Position numbers and translations under genes: made by a program | The notes under the pieces: model-generated | The model's database searches: none | Told to the model about the DNA's origin: nothing | What the model saw: only the letters and a program-made list of their open reading frames with translations | Shown: positions 49,797 through 58,607 of the stretch, one piece after another | Position numbering within the stretch: the first letter of the stretch is position 1 | Layout: the number at the start of each line of letters is the position of its first letter | DNA from: Methylobacterium aquaticum | Lineage (GTDB): Bacteria > Pseudomonadota > Alphaproteobacteria > Rhizobiales > Beijerinckiaceae | Assembly (NCBI RefSeq): GCF_016804325.1 | Contig: NZ_CP043627.1 | Span: forward strand, 6,097,501 to 6,161,500 | Direction of reading: 5' to 3' | Length of the DNA stretch: 64,000 nt

Positions 49797-51464
49797 TTAG
49801 TGGCGGGGGGCCAGACGCTCGCGCCCGGCGAGCAGCGTCTCCACGAGGCGCCTCAGGGGCCTGAGCGAGCCCCCCTTCCAGTGCCGCGCCAGCAGCGAGA
49901 GTTCGTCTCCATCGAGGCCGGGCAGCCAGGCCTCGTCGAGGCCCCGCTCGGCGCGGATCTCGGCGACGAGGTTCGCCGCGACGACAGGCAGATGCTCCCG
50001 TCCCGGAGCCGGGACTTCCAGGATCCGGAGACGGTCCCGGAGGGGCCCGGGGACGCCCTCCATGGAATTGGCGGTGACGAGAAACGAGACGGCCGAGAGA
50101 TTGACGTTAGTTTCGATGTAGCTGTCGAATATAGCCTTGGAACTCTCACGCTCAAGATACGGTAGGAGCGTATCGCCGAGCGCGCCGTTTCTACGGTCCA
50201 GGGACGCCTTCTCGATTTCGTCGACACCAATTACGACGTTGGCGACACCCTCTTGCAGGAGTGTCTGGAGCGGGATCGACGCGCGGCCCGAAATCCACTG
50301 CCTCGACGTACCCCCGAAAGAACCGTCGGCCGCCCCGGCGGCGTTATAGATCCTCAGGGCCAGGCCGAGGCCCCTGGCGACCGCCCTGACCGCGGCCGTC
50401 TTGCCCATACCAGGGCGCGAGACGAGCGCCGTCGGGCGGGTCCAGGCGTACGGCGCGCCGACTAGATCCTGTGCAAGGATCTCGAAGATGGGCCGCAGCC
50501 AGGGCGCCCGGCGCACGCCCTCCTCGACGAACGCGTGCGGATCCGGCGCCGGGAGCAGCGGCAGGGCCTTATTCTCGATCCGCTCGAACTCCGCACGGGG
50601 GCTATCTCGCCGTTCCCGGGCGTGGATAGCCGGCTTAGGAAGATGCGCGAGGCTGCCCACGACGACGAGCGTCCTGCCGACCGGCGCGGGGATCGGCAGC
50701 GGCTCCTCGGGCTCCGGCAGATCCTCCGTGCCCGCCATAAAGTCGTGGGAAGCCAGGTCGATGGCGAGGTCGCCGTCCTTGTCTGCGGGAGGCAGCTGCC
50801 CGGCGCCCCCCTTTAGGATCGCGTCCGCGATAAGCGCCTGGGCCTCCGCGTCGTGGAGAGCCGTCGCGAATTGTAGCATCCGCCGCGTGTCGAAGCGGTA
50901 TTGGGACAGCTGAGAGTAATTAGGCTCGCTGTAATAAGGCTGGTCTGTAAAATCGAGTGAGGCATTTCCAGCCCACACGATAGCCGAGCGCAGGCACATG
51001 TACGCCTCGGCGTGCCTTCCGGCGCCTAGAAGCTGACTGAAACGATCGAGGGCGGCTGCTGTGATCTCGCCGTGCGCTTGCGAGCAGCCAAGCGCAGCCA
51101 GGTTGAACGCGAGCATCTCATGCGCGACGGCGCAGTCCTTCGAGTACATGTCGGGAAGATCCCGGCGCGCGCTCTCATCGAAGAGGACGGCCCGCGCCCG
51201 GCGCAGGCGCTTGAAGGTCGGGTCTTCGATGGCCTTCTCGACGGCGCGCCGGGTGCGCTCGGAGAGCCACTCGATTGGGAGCCCCATCAGGCGGGCGGTC
51301 GCGTCGGCGACGGCGGACCAGCCGACGAATTCTCCGCCGGCCAGCATCTCCAGGCGCCCCTGGGGGGACTTCGGCTCGCGGGGGCCGGGGATCGTCGTGT
51401 CGCCGGCCATTGCGCGTGCGACCGCATTCGCCGCCGCCCGGCGGCTGTGCTTCGTGTTGGACAT
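49797..51464 (-). CDS. Lon-like AAA+ ATPase without protease domain
   Basis: The 555-residue protein has an unrecognised helical N-terminal half and an AAA+ module from about residue 340. It has Walker A RPGMGKTAAVRAVARGL, a pore-loop-like GSFGGTSRQW, Walker B VVIGVDEIEKA, sensor 1 FLVTANSMEGV and an arginine finger PLRDRLRIL, then a small lid domain. The VDEIEK signature and sensor pattern resemble Lon. The chain ends soon after the lid (LLAGRERLAPRH) with no Ser-Lys protease domain. It may unfold or remodel proteins for a partner protease, or act in DNA transactions of the element. Confidence 0.8.
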   Translation of the reverse strand: MSNTKHSRRAAANAVARAMAGDTTIPGPREPKSPQGRLEMLAGGEFVGWSAVADATARLMGLPIEWLSERTRRAVEKAIEDPTFKRLRRARAVLFDESARRDLPDMYSKDCAVAHEMLAFNLAALGCSQAHGEITAAALDRFSQLLGAGRHAEAYMCLRSAIVWAGNASLDFTDQPYYSEPNYSQLSQYRFDTRRMLQFATALHDAEAQALIADAILKGGAGQLPPADKDGDLAIDLASHDFMAGTEDLPEPEEPLPIPAPVGRTLVVVGSLAHLPKPAIHARERRDSPRAEFERIENKALPLLPAPDPHAFVEEGVRRAPWLRPIFEILAQDLVGAPYAWTRPTALVSRPGMGKTAAVRAVARGLGLALRIYNAAGAADGSFGGTSRQWISGRASIPLQTLLQEGVANVVIGVDEIEKASLDRRNGALGDTLLPYLERESSKAIFDSYIETNVNLSAVSFLVTANSMEGVPGPLRDRLRILEVPAPGREHLPVVAANLVAEIRAERGLDEAWLPGLDGDELSLLARHWKGGSLRPLRRLVETLLAGRERLAPRH

Positions 51465-51701
51465 CTGGGGTCTCGCTGGGGAAACGGAGGACGCGCAGGG
51501 GCGCCGAGCGGGCTGGCTCAGGCGGCGGTGGCGGCTAATCGTTTCAAGCAGCGAGCGGTCACGGGGTCTCTCCCAGTCGAGCCCTCATATTTCCCTGGAC
51601 GCCCTCGCCGGGCAAGGGCCCCTTGCCGGAGGGCTGTCGGAGGGCTGTCGGAAGGCCGAAGCCTGGTTGCCGATTTCCTTCCAGGACCGCTCAAATCCCG
51701 A

Positions 51702-51971
51702 CTACCCCTCTCCGCCCCGGCGCTCCCTCGCGACGATGGCTTCCTCGATAAGTTCTGCGACCCGCTGCGCCGCGGCGCGGGACCGCTTCGCCCTGACGGC
51801 GACGATGCGGGTCGGGGGCGCCCCGGGCGCGGAGACGACCAGTTCGCCGTCGGCGCGCAGGCGGACCATGGCGACCAAGTCCTCCTCGTGGCCGAGCGGC
51901 CGCCGGGGCGGGGCCATCCCACGCAGGACGGTCGCGGTCTCGGGCGGGTAGGTCTCGTCGGGATCGGTCAT
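51702..51971 (-). CDS. Small hypothetical island protein
   Basis: 89 residues from the ATG at 51971 (MTDPDETYPPETATVLRGMA). It has an acidic N-terminus, a central strand pair (MVRLRADGELVVSAPGAPPT) and a basic C-terminal helix (AAQRVAELIEEAIVARERRG). No family is recognised. It may be DNA- or protein-binding, judging only by charge pattern. It is separated by 237 bases from the AAA+ gene downstream. Confidence 0.5.
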   Translation of the reverse strand: MTDPDETYPPETATVLRGMAPPRRPLGHEEDLVAMVRLRADGELVVSAPGAPPTRIVAVRAKRSRAAAQRVAELIEEAIVARERRGGEG

Positions 51972-52038
51972 GCCCGCATCCTCGCGCCGGCCGGGACCCG
52001 GGGCAAGCCCGGGCGGGTGCTGAGACCTAGTTCGAGCT

Positions 52039-52569
52039 TCACTCGGTCGAGGGCGTATCCGTAGGCTGTACGCCGATTTCACGATCGAAATCTCCGTAGA
52101 ATACGTCGATAGCATTCTGCATATACCGTCTCACAATCTCCTTGTCCTTGAACTTGGCTGCATATCGCGAGACTGCAATCAGTGCCTCTGCAAGTTCCTC
52201 TCCATCGTCTGCGCTTGAAACGTAGGCGATCATCTGGAGAATTCTTGGAGGGAGAAGACCCTTAGACACGCGGTCCCGCTGGATGGTGCGGCGATTGAGC
52301 GAGAAGATTTCCCCCACCGACGAGTTCCAGGAGTGCCCCCAGAGGCGCTCGCAAGTCTCCTCCAGGGCCTGAAAGATCGCAGGCCCAGCCAACTCCTTGT
52401 CGAGGGGAGTTACCTCGTCTCCGTCGACTGTGAAGGCGATCCTCCTGTCATCGACAGCTAGGGGCAGCCACTCGTCTTCCTTGCCCTTCCTCACGATGCC
52501 GATGGGCTTGAGACCCATCCTATGCCAGTCACGGTCTCCATCGGGGAAAGCGAAGTTGTCCTGGTGCAT
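52039..52569 (-). CDS. HTH-containing hypothetical island protein
   Basis: 176 residues from the ATG at 52569, with GGAGG eight bases upstream; a GTG at 52584 is possible. The middle contains a probable helix-turn-helix (SVGEIFSLNRRTIQRDRVSK), the kind seen in phage regulatory proteins. The rest is helical. It is the last gene of a run starting at 55360 and could be the regulator that binds the operators at 55825 or 59182, but this is only a guess. Confidence 0.55.
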   Translation of the reverse strand: MHQDNFAFPDGDRDWHRMGLKPIGIVRKGKEDEWLPLAVDDRRIAFTVDGDEVTPLDKELAGPAIFQALEETCERLWGHSWNSSVGEIFSLNRRTIQRDRVSKGLLPPRILQMIAYVSSADDGEELAEALIAVSRYAAKFKDKEIVRRYMQNAIDVFYGDFDREIGVQPTDTPSTE

Positions 52570-52585
52570 GATCTTGACCTCCACC

Positions 52586-53248
52586 TCACGCCTCCTCGTC
52601 GGCAAGCGCCGGGACCGGCTCCTCGCCATCGACCGCCACCCACGAGCGGCTGAACGGTTGATTAGCGAACAAGGCGGCGATGCCGGTCTGCGCCTTGAGG
52701 CGGATGAGCTCGTCCGCTGACAGCCCGAGCTGGCGCGCGATGGCCTGGTCGGACTGGCCGAGGTTGACGAGCTTGACGACCATCTCACTCATGAGATCCA
52801 CCTGATGCTTGCCACGGGCGCGGTTGTGACGGACGGTCGAGGCCATGCGCTCGGCCAGAGGCTTGTTTATGCCGACGACCGGCAGGTAGCCGTGGACGCG
52901 CTCCCGCACATCCGGCTTCTCCTTGCCGACGCGGTGCCGATGGAAGCCGTCGACGACGATAGCGGCCTCACCCGCAGGGAACGTGACGATGGGCTGCGTG
53001 TAGCCGTCCTCTTTGATGCTGCGGTGGAGCAGCTGCATCTCGGGCGAGGCGACCTTATTCGGATTGTACTCGTTCGCCGTAACCCGGTCGTTCGGGATCC
53101 AGGTCACCAGGTCCACCGGCTCCGCGCGGAACGGGGATACCTCGTGCAGGGCCCGGCGGGCGGCGTTGAGGGCCTCGACCCTCTCGGCGAGCGGCAGGGC
53201 CGAGATCTCGGTCGCGAGGGCGGCGGCGAGGGCTTCGATGCGGGTCAT
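52586..53248 (-). CDS. ParB/IbrB-like nuclease-domain protein
   Basis: 220 residues from the ATG at 53248. The ParB N-terminal domain is evident in WIPNDRVTANEYNPNKVASP, TQPIVTFPAGEAAIVVDGFH followed by RHRVG, and a C-terminal helix-turn-helix (GQSDQAIARQLGLSADELIR). No partition partner (ParA) is present. It immediately follows a PAPS-reductase-like gene, overlapping it by one base, reproducing the IbrA-IbrB gene pair found in phages and plasmids. Those pairs are suspected to modify nucleotides or regulate host genes; their chemistry is unresolved. Confidence 0.82.
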   Translation of the reverse strand: MTRIEALAAALATEISALPLAERVEALNAARRALHEVSPFRAEPVDLVTWIPNDRVTANEYNPNKVASPEMQLLHRSIKEDGYTQPIVTFPAGEAAIVVDGFHRHRVGKEKPDVRERVHGYLPVVGINKPLAERMASTVRHNRARGKHQVDLMSEMVVKLVNLGQSDQAIARQLGLSADELIRLKAQTGIAALFANQPFSRSWVAVDGEEPVPALADEEA

Positions 53249-54318
53249 TAGAGGAGCTCCATCCACTTGGCGAGCGAGGCCCGCGGATCCTTCACGGTGG
53301 TGTCGATGGGCAGGTTGCCCTCGTGGTCGTTGAGGAGGAGCGCCCGGCACTGCGAGCGCGCCACGTTCTCCGCCTCGGGCTGCCGGTCGAAGCGGGTGCG
53401 GAACTTCCCGACGTCTACCGGCAGGGTGTCGAGGAGGAAGTCCCGGTAGGCGCGCCAGGTCCTGTATGCCTTGGGCCGGACGAGGGTCTGGTAGACCGAC
53501 TGCTCCCCGGCGTAGAGCGCGGCTGCGTGGACGCCGGCGAGGCGTCGCTGCAGGGCCTCAAACGTGTCGTGCTCGAATTCCTGGAGGGTCGAGAGGCTGT
53601 GGAAGGCCTGCTCGTGGATGAGGTTCGAGACTCGCATCTCCTGGATGCCGTGCCCCTTGGCCCACATCCAGTCGTAGGCCCGGTTGTAGGGGACGCCGAA
53701 CTTGCCGAGGTAGGTCCAGATGTCCTCGAACGTGAAGTCGTAGAGCGGATAGAGTTTCACGGCCGCGCCCTTGGTCCGACTGGACCACGTCACGCCATCG
53801 ACCGCGGCGTGCTTCGTGACGGCGCGGTACCGGTTGAGCGCCTCTTCGGCCCGCAGGCCGACGAGGAAGCACGTGTCGGCGCCGCACTGCGCCTCGATCC
53901 ACTCGAAGAATGCATGGAAGCGGTCGGGCGCGCCGGGGGCCTCCGCAATCGCGCCGGGCTCCTTCGCCCGCATCCACTGGGCACCCGGATCCCAGGCATG
54001 AAGCCAGGCCTCCTCGAACGAAGTGGCGTTCGTCATGCGCAGGGGGACTTGGTACCAGGCCGGCAGGACGCCGGGCAGGCCCATGAGGTGGCGGACGTGC
54101 TCGATGGTGGCGCCGTATTCGGCCTCCTGGTCGAGGAAGAACGCCGTGACGTTCGTGCCCCGGCGCAGGGCCTCCTTGCGGGCGGCATCGAGGAGCACGG
54201 TGCTGTCCTTGCCGCCGGACACCGAGACGACGACCGTCGCGTACGTGTCGAAGATCCAGTCCATGCGCTCGGCCAGGGCGGCGTCGACGGTCTTGGAGAG
54301 ATAGAGCTTACGCGGCAT
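53248..54318 (-). CDS. PAPS reductase/IbrA-like PP-loop protein
   Basis: The 356-residue protein has the PP-loop VVVSVSGGKDSTVLLDAARK near residue 33 that binds ATP. AFFLDQEAEYGATIEHVRHL, FLVGLRAEEALNRYRAVTKH and YPLYDFTFEDIWTYLGKFGV follow, the usual order of phosphoadenosine-phosphosulfate-reductase-family proteins of the IbrA/DUF3440 type. There is no assimilatory reductase Cys motif, so a role in cysteine synthesis is unlikely. It overlaps both its neighbours and pairs with the ParB-like gene downstream. Confidence 0.82.
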   Translation of the reverse strand: MPRKLYLSKTVDAALAERMDWIFDTYATVVVSVSGGKDSTVLLDAARKEALRRGTNVTAFFLDQEAEYGATIEHVRHLMGLPGVLPAWYQVPLRMTNATSFEEAWLHAWDPGAQWMRAKEPGAIAEAPGAPDRFHAFFEWIEAQCGADTCFLVGLRAEEALNRYRAVTKHAAVDGVTWSSRTKGAAVKLYPLYDFTFEDIWTYLGKFGVPYNRAYDWMWAKGHGIQEMRVSNLIHEQAFHSLSTLQEFEHDTFEALQRRLAGVHAAALYAGEQSVYQTLVRPKAYRTWRAYRDFLLDTLPVDVGKFRTRFDRQPEAENVARSQCRALLLNDHEGNLPIDTTVKDPRASLAKWMELL

Positions 54319-55360
54319 GGCGGACCCCCATCAGGGCTGCGGTGAGGGCCTCAATGCCGCCGGTCTCACGGGACCAGCGGTCGTGCAGGAAGCTGTCGAC
54401 GCGCGTGTCCCCCCGGACGTCCGTGACCGTCGCGTCCCGGCGCATCGCGCCCTCGACATCGAGGGCGAGGTACGACTTCACGATGGGGGCCTCGGCGTAG
54501 ACGAGGTGGTCGAAGGCGCCGAGGTCGTTGCGCTCGACCGCCAGGGAGAACGAGGTCGCCACTGCGTCCCGCGCGCCGGCCTTGGTAAGCGCCTTGCCAA
54601 GGCGGTCGGCGTAGGAGCCGAGGTTCGTCAGGACCAACGCGCGGCCCGGCAACCGCCGCACATGGTCGACGACGGCGGCCGTCCGGGACTTGAAGGCATG
54701 TGCGTGGTCGGCGAGGCGGGTGACAATCTTCGTTGGGTTCGTGTGCTCGGCGAAGAGCGCCGCCTTCCTCTCCGCGTAGCCGGCATGCTCGGAGGCGTCG
54801 GCATCGACGGGGAGGACCGCCCTCGATGCCAGCAGGGCCGAGCCGTCGCAGGTGGTGACCTGCGCGATCTTGCGGGCCAGCAGCACCGGGTCGTGTGACG
54901 AGACGACGTTGCCGGCCTCGTCCTGCTCGATGTTGCCCTCGCGGAACGCGTACCAGTGCGCGTAGCCGAGGATGCCGCGGTCGAGGTAGCTGTAAGGCGT
55001 GTAGATGTACTCGATGCCGAGCGTGAACGGGACGACGTCCACCAGGCAGCGGTGCCCGCACAGCTTCGACAGCCGCTGGAGGTTCACGAACTTGCCGGAG
55101 GTGATCTTCGGGTAGCGGGACACGCACTCCATCACCAGGGCAGTGTCCGGGCCCGCTATGGCGTTGAGGGTGAGCCAGGTATCGCGGTCCTCAAGACGCT
55201 CGAACGGGACGACGAGAGCGTGGGGCGCGATCCAGGCGGACCGGGCGGCGTAGGCCTCGGGGCAGACGTAGGCCACATGGCGGGCGCCGCAGGCCGCGAG
55301 GAATCCCTCGACGGCCCGGCGCCGGGAGGCGGCGTCGGGGGAGATGTGGGCGCGGACCAT
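54308..55360 (-). CDS. Degenerate SNF2-helicase-like paralogue lacking Walker A
   Basis: 350 residues from the ATG at 55360. Segments align by eye with the SNF2 helicase at 55872 in the same order. RHVAYVCPEAYAARSAW matches DRVVWFCPVSIKETVRQ. VPFTLGIEYIYTPYSYLDRG followed by ILGYAHW matches TPFTQGVVDLYAQMSFLSPN followed by ILGYNSF. ALVLTNLGSYADRLGKAL matches IVVWTKYRQGLADITRAL. The ATP-binding GTGKS, the DE-x-x box and the motif-VI arginines are absent, so it cannot be an active ATPase. It probably partners the active helicase, or serves as a structural subunit. Assignment rests on visual alignment. Confidence 0.62.
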   Translation of the reverse strand: MVRAHISPDAASRRRAVEGFLAACGARHVAYVCPEAYAARSAWIAPHALVVPFERLEDRDTWLTLNAIAGPDTALVMECVSRYPKITSGKFVNLQRLSKLCGHRCLVDVVPFTLGIEYIYTPYSYLDRGILGYAHWYAFREGNIEQDEAGNVVSSHDPVLLARKIAQVTTCDGSALLASRAVLPVDADASEHAGYAERKAALFAEHTNPTKIVTRLADHAHAFKSRTAAVVDHVRRLPGRALVLTNLGSYADRLGKALTKAGARDAVATSFSLAVERNDLGAFDHLVYAEAPIVKSYLALDVEGAMRRDATVTDVRGDTRVDSFLHDRWSRETGGIEALTAALMGVRHAA

Positions 55361-55361
55361 C

Positions 55362-55793
55362 TCAGGCGGCCTTCTTCTCGGCCTTGCGCTCCAGGACGAC
55401 GTAGCTGCCACGCTTGGCGACCTGCCGCATGCCCTTGTCGGCGTAGAGGCCGGCCGAGGTGGGGGGGCAGACCACGCGGATCACGCGAGCGCCATCGACC
55501 ATCGAGAGGCGTCGGGCAACGAGTTCCTCGGCCAGTCCCTTCGAGCGGTGCGCCGGCGCGACGTAGAGCGAGCAGAGCTCGGTGACGCCGTTACGGTGCG
55601 GGATGATGCCGGCGAACCCGACGACTTGCCCGGCAGCGTCCTTGGCCAGGAGCCAGGTCTTGGTCGGCAGGTCCTTGAGGTAGGGGAGCTCGCGGCGGAC
55701 GGCCCCGTCCATGAAAAACGGGCCGAGATCGGCGTAGAAGTCGCGGTCGCGCTGCTCGGGCGCGACAACGCTGATGGTCACGGATTTCGACAT
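55362..55793 (-). CDS. GNAT-family N-acetyltransferase
   Basis: 143 residues from the ATG at 55793. The acetyl-CoA-binding core is clear: VVGFAGIIPHRNGVTELCSL, YVAPAHRSKGLAEELVARRL (R-x-x-G-x-A), then RVVCPPTSAGLYADKGMRQV. It is the first gene after a strong phage-type promoter with an overlapping operator (55825-55868) and is almost fused to the degenerate helicase gene downstream. The substrate is unknown; phage GNATs can modify proteins or modified DNA bases. Confidence 0.85.
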   Translation of the reverse strand: MSKSVTISVVAPEQRDRDFYADLGPFFMDGAVRRELPYLKDLPTKTWLLAKDAAGQVVGFAGIIPHRNGVTELCSLYVAPAHRSKGLAEELVARRLSMVDGARVIRVVCPPTSAGLYADKGMRQVAKRGSYVVLERKAEKKAA

Positions 55794-55824
55794 CTCTGTC
55801 TCCAGCCGGGCGGCCCATGCCTGC

Positions 55825-55868
55825 CCCTGCATGTCTCGAAATATGGGACATGCAGGGAGTGCCGTCAA
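55825..55868 (-). promoter_or_regulatory. Leftward promoter with operator over the -10
   Basis: Reading leftward: TTGACG (55868-55863), 17-base spacer, CATATT (55845-55840). CCCTGCATGTC and GACATGCAGGG form perfect 11-bp arms (55825-55857) that cover the -10 box. The arrangement repeats at 59182-59219, including the sequence next to the -35 (GCGCTTGACGG). It should drive GNAT and the genes to about 52 kb, and be shut by a dimeric repressor. Confidence 0.75.
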
Positions 55869-55871
55869 GCG

Positions 55872-57290
55872 CTAGAGTGCCATGACGAGTTCCCTGACGC
55901 GGTTTCTCATGCCCTTGCGCTTGCATGTGTCGAGCTCGCGCCGGAACGCATCCAGGGTCTCGCCCTTGCTCCGGACGGCGGCGAGGATCCGCCGGTCGAT
56001 GCTGTCTTCCACGGCGATGTCCACGTACGTGCAGGGGCGCCCTTGCCCGATGCGGTGGATGCGATCCTCGGCTTGGGCGCGCTCCGAGTATTTGAAGCTC
56101 GTCGAGTAGAAGACGGCGTGGCTCGCCTCGACGAGGGTCAGGCCGTGGCCGCCCGACTGCTGCGTCGAGACGAGGAACCTGGCCTCCCGGCGCCAGGCAT
56201 CGACCTCTCGGTTGCGCTCCCGCTCGTCGAGGCCACCGTGGAACTCCCGGCACGAATCGGGGCCGTACGAATCCCTGAGCGCGCGCGTGATGTCGGCGAG
56301 GCCCTGCCGGTACTTCGTCCAGACGACGATCTTCTCGCCCTCGGGGATCCGCTCGATGACGTCGGACAGGCCGGCGATGCGGTGGTGCCGGATCGGGCGC
56401 CCCCCGTGGAAGCCGCAGGCGATCGCCTGGAGGCGCGAGAACAGCCGGAAGATCGCGATGTGCGGGCTATCGTACGTGCCCTCGTCCGCCAGGACCTCCT
56501 CCTTGGCGACCCGCGTAGCATCTACCTGCTCCAGGGCCATGGGGACCCACCGCTCCTCGTAGAGCTTCTCCGGGAGGGTGAGGCACTCGTTTTTGCGGAT
56601 CTGGTAGACGTATGGCGCGATGCGGGCCGCCAACACGCCAGTGTTATGCGAGCGGATGATCCGGCCCGTCGGCTTCCCCGTCTTCCGGTCTGTATCGTAT
56701 TCAAGGTGGTTGTTGGCGAACGACCAGAACGAGTTGTAGCCGAGGATATTGGGGCTCAGGAACGACATCTGTGCGTAGAGGTCGACGACGCCCTGCGTGA
56801 ACGGGGTCCCCGTCAGTACCGCCCGGTAGCGCGCCCGGCGCGACATATCCGTCACGCGCCGGGTCCGGGCCGAGTGCGGGCCCTTGATGTACGTGCTCTC
56901 GTCCACCGCCACGAACGTCCGCTCGTCAAGGAGGGCGTCGAAGGCGGCGATGACGCGCACGCTCGACGACAAGCTCTCGATGCCGACGACGTACCAGGGA
57001 CGGTCGAGCGGCATGGTCCCCGCATCGGTCCGATCGTCGAAAACGAACACGTCACCGGGACCGCAGGTGGTGTGCTTCAGGATCTCCTGCCGCACGGTCT
57101 CCTTGATCGATACCGGGCAGAACCAGACCACCCGATCGATCTTGGCCCGCCGCCGCGCGGCGAGCTCAATGAGGCACCGGCTCTTGCCGGTCCCCATCTC
57201 GGCGAAGAGCCCCCCCACGCGGGAGGGCAGGAGCTTCGCGACGGCGTCCGCCTGATGCGGCAGAAGCTCAGTCGTGGTCGACCAGGTCAT
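55872..57290 (-). CDS. SNF2-family DNA helicase/translocase
   Basis: The 472-residue superfamily 2 ATPase has Walker A GLFAEMGTGKSRCLIELAAR near residue 30, a DE-x-x box in VAVDESTYIKG, motif III LTGTPFTQG, motif IV-V EKIVVWTKYRQGLAD and LVSTQQSGGHGLTLVEASHA, and motif VI QAEDRIHRIGQGRPCTYVD. The QAEDRIHRIGQ box is diagnostic for SNF2 proteins. It is short, with only the two RecA domains, as in phage SNF2 proteins. Its start overlaps the upstream zinc-ribbon gene by 23 bases. A degenerate relative is encoded two genes downstream. Confidence 0.9.
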   Translation of the reverse strand: MTWSTTTELLPHQADAVAKLLPSRVGGLFAEMGTGKSRCLIELAARRRAKIDRVVWFCPVSIKETVRQEILKHTTCGPGDVFVFDDRTDAGTMPLDRPWYVVGIESLSSSVRVIAAFDALLDERTFVAVDESTYIKGPHSARTRRVTDMSRRARYRAVLTGTPFTQGVVDLYAQMSFLSPNILGYNSFWSFANNHLEYDTDRKTGKPTGRIIRSHNTGVLAARIAPYVYQIRKNECLTLPEKLYEERWVPMALEQVDATRVAKEEVLADEGTYDSPHIAIFRLFSRLQAIACGFHGGRPIRHHRIAGLSDVIERIPEGEKIVVWTKYRQGLADITRALRDSYGPDSCREFHGGLDERERNREVDAWRREARFLVSTQQSGGHGLTLVEASHAVFYSTSFKYSERAQAEDRIHRIGQGRPCTYVDIAVEDSIDRRILAAVRSKGETLDAFRRELDTCKRKGMRNRVRELVMAL

Positions 57291-58479
57291 CGTGCAGCGT
57301 CACGTCGGAGGGCACGTGCATGGCGTTGGGGCGGCTTCCCCGCGGTTGCGCCTCGGCCTTCGGGCGGGCCGTGGCCTCCACGACGACGCCTCGCTCGCGC
57401 CGCTCCAGGACCTCGGCGGCCATGGCCTCGGCGCCGGGCGTGAGGCGGAAGGCATGCGCCTCGGCGAAATCCAGAACTTCGTCGCGCGACGTCGCTGGGA
57501 CGAGGCACATCTTGCCCCGGTAGGCGGCGCCCCGCAGTCCCCGGAACACGCCGTAGAGATCCTCGTCGCGTCCCCACGTCAGCCGGAACTTGCCCTTGTT
57601 CGCGCCTTCCGTGATGACGCTTATCCAGCGCCGGTGCTCCGGATCGTAGGACCGGGCCACGGCCTTGGCACGCGCCTCCGGGTCGTGGAGGGCGACGACG
57701 AGGCCCGCGGCCAAGAGCTCATGCGCGGTCTCCGCGAGGCGGTCGACGGGGGCGCCCATCGTCAGCGGATCGAACGGGCGCGTCCACGCCATGGCCGCGG
57801 CGTCCCACCGGTACCCCATCGCCTTGACCGTGCCATTGAACGCATCCGACCGCTCATCGTATCGCGCGGCGAACACACCGTCCCGGAACGAGAGCTCCGC
57901 GATCGTTTCGGAGACGGGCTCGGCCGGGCGGAGCGTCGCCTCCTCCATGGCCTCCTGCTCCGCAGCCGCCTCGGCCTTGCCCTCCGGCGACAGGGCCCGC
58001 TCCTCCTCTGCGAGCCGGTCGACGACGGCAGCCAGCTGCACGTGCATCGCGTCCATACGCCCATCGATCCAGAACCGGGCGTCCGTCTCGGCCTTCATCG
58101 CGGCGAAGGCCGCGTCGACCGCGGGCTGGCCGGCCTTGCGGATGAGGAGCGCCATCTCCACCGCGTCGGCATTGTAGCCGAAGCCGCCGCCGTCGAGGTT
58201 GCGGATCGAGGGGGCCTCCTTGAGCAGGTGCTCGATCCGGGAGATCGTCGCGTTCCGGATCCCGTTCGCCCACGCGACCTGCTTGTCGCTGCCCTCCAGG
58301 GCAGGCAGCCCGGCCGCAACCGCAGCAGCGGCGGCCTCGCGGTTGTCGCAGTCGCGGCAGGTCCAGCCACGCTCGACCAATTTCTTGGCCCGATAGTCGG
58401 CGTCTCTGCGGTTGTTGCCCTGAACATCCATCGTGCCCGTGCAACCATCTGTCGCGCAGTGGATCGTCGTTCTTGCCAT
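57268..58479 (-). CDS. Zinc-ribbon-containing hypothetical island protein
   Basis: 403 residues from the ATG at 58479. The N-terminus has an apparent zinc ribbon (CATDGCTGTM, then RGWTCRDCDN). A middle segment YDERSDAFNGTVKAMGYRWD followed by AAAMAWTRPF resembles the small domain with GYRW and W seen in phage and replication proteins. The rest is helical and acidic. No catalytic motif is visible. It overlaps the SNF2 gene, suggesting the two proteins act together on DNA. Confidence 0.6.
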   Translation of the reverse strand: MARTTIHCATDGCTGTMDVQGNNRRDADYRAKKLVERGWTCRDCDNREAAAAAVAAGLPALEGSDKQVAWANGIRNATISRIEHLLKEAPSIRNLDGGGFGYNADAVEMALLIRKAGQPAVDAAFAAMKAETDARFWIDGRMDAMHVQLAAVVDRLAEEERALSPEGKAEAAAEQEAMEEATLRPAEPVSETIAELSFRDGVFAARYDERSDAFNGTVKAMGYRWDAAAMAWTRPFDPLTMGAPVDRLAETAHELLAAGLVVALHDPEARAKAVARSYDPEHRRWISVITEGANKGKFRLTWGRDEDLYGVFRGLRGAAYRGKMCLVPATSRDEVLDFAEAHAFRLTPGAEAMAAEVLERRERGVVVEATARPKAEAQPRGSRPNAMHVPSDVTLHDDLVDHD

Positions 58480-58607
58480 TGCTAGGTCTCTCGTTCCTGC
58501 CACAGGCGGCCCATGCCAGCCTGAGTGGGGCGGCCCCCATCGAGGCGCCTCAGAGAGGCACCTGGATGGAGGCCGGGGCGCGTAGGCCCCGACCGTGAGG
58601 TCGCAAT

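Noticed and set aside
52586..53248. Plasmid partition protein ParB
   Set aside because: No ParA and no parS-like repeats are visible, and the direct pairing with a PAPS-reductase-like gene fits IbrB better.
55344..57443. A 699-codon rightward open frame
   Set aside because: It is antisense to the SNF2 helicase and GNAT genes. GC-rich codon structure keeps the opposite strand open.
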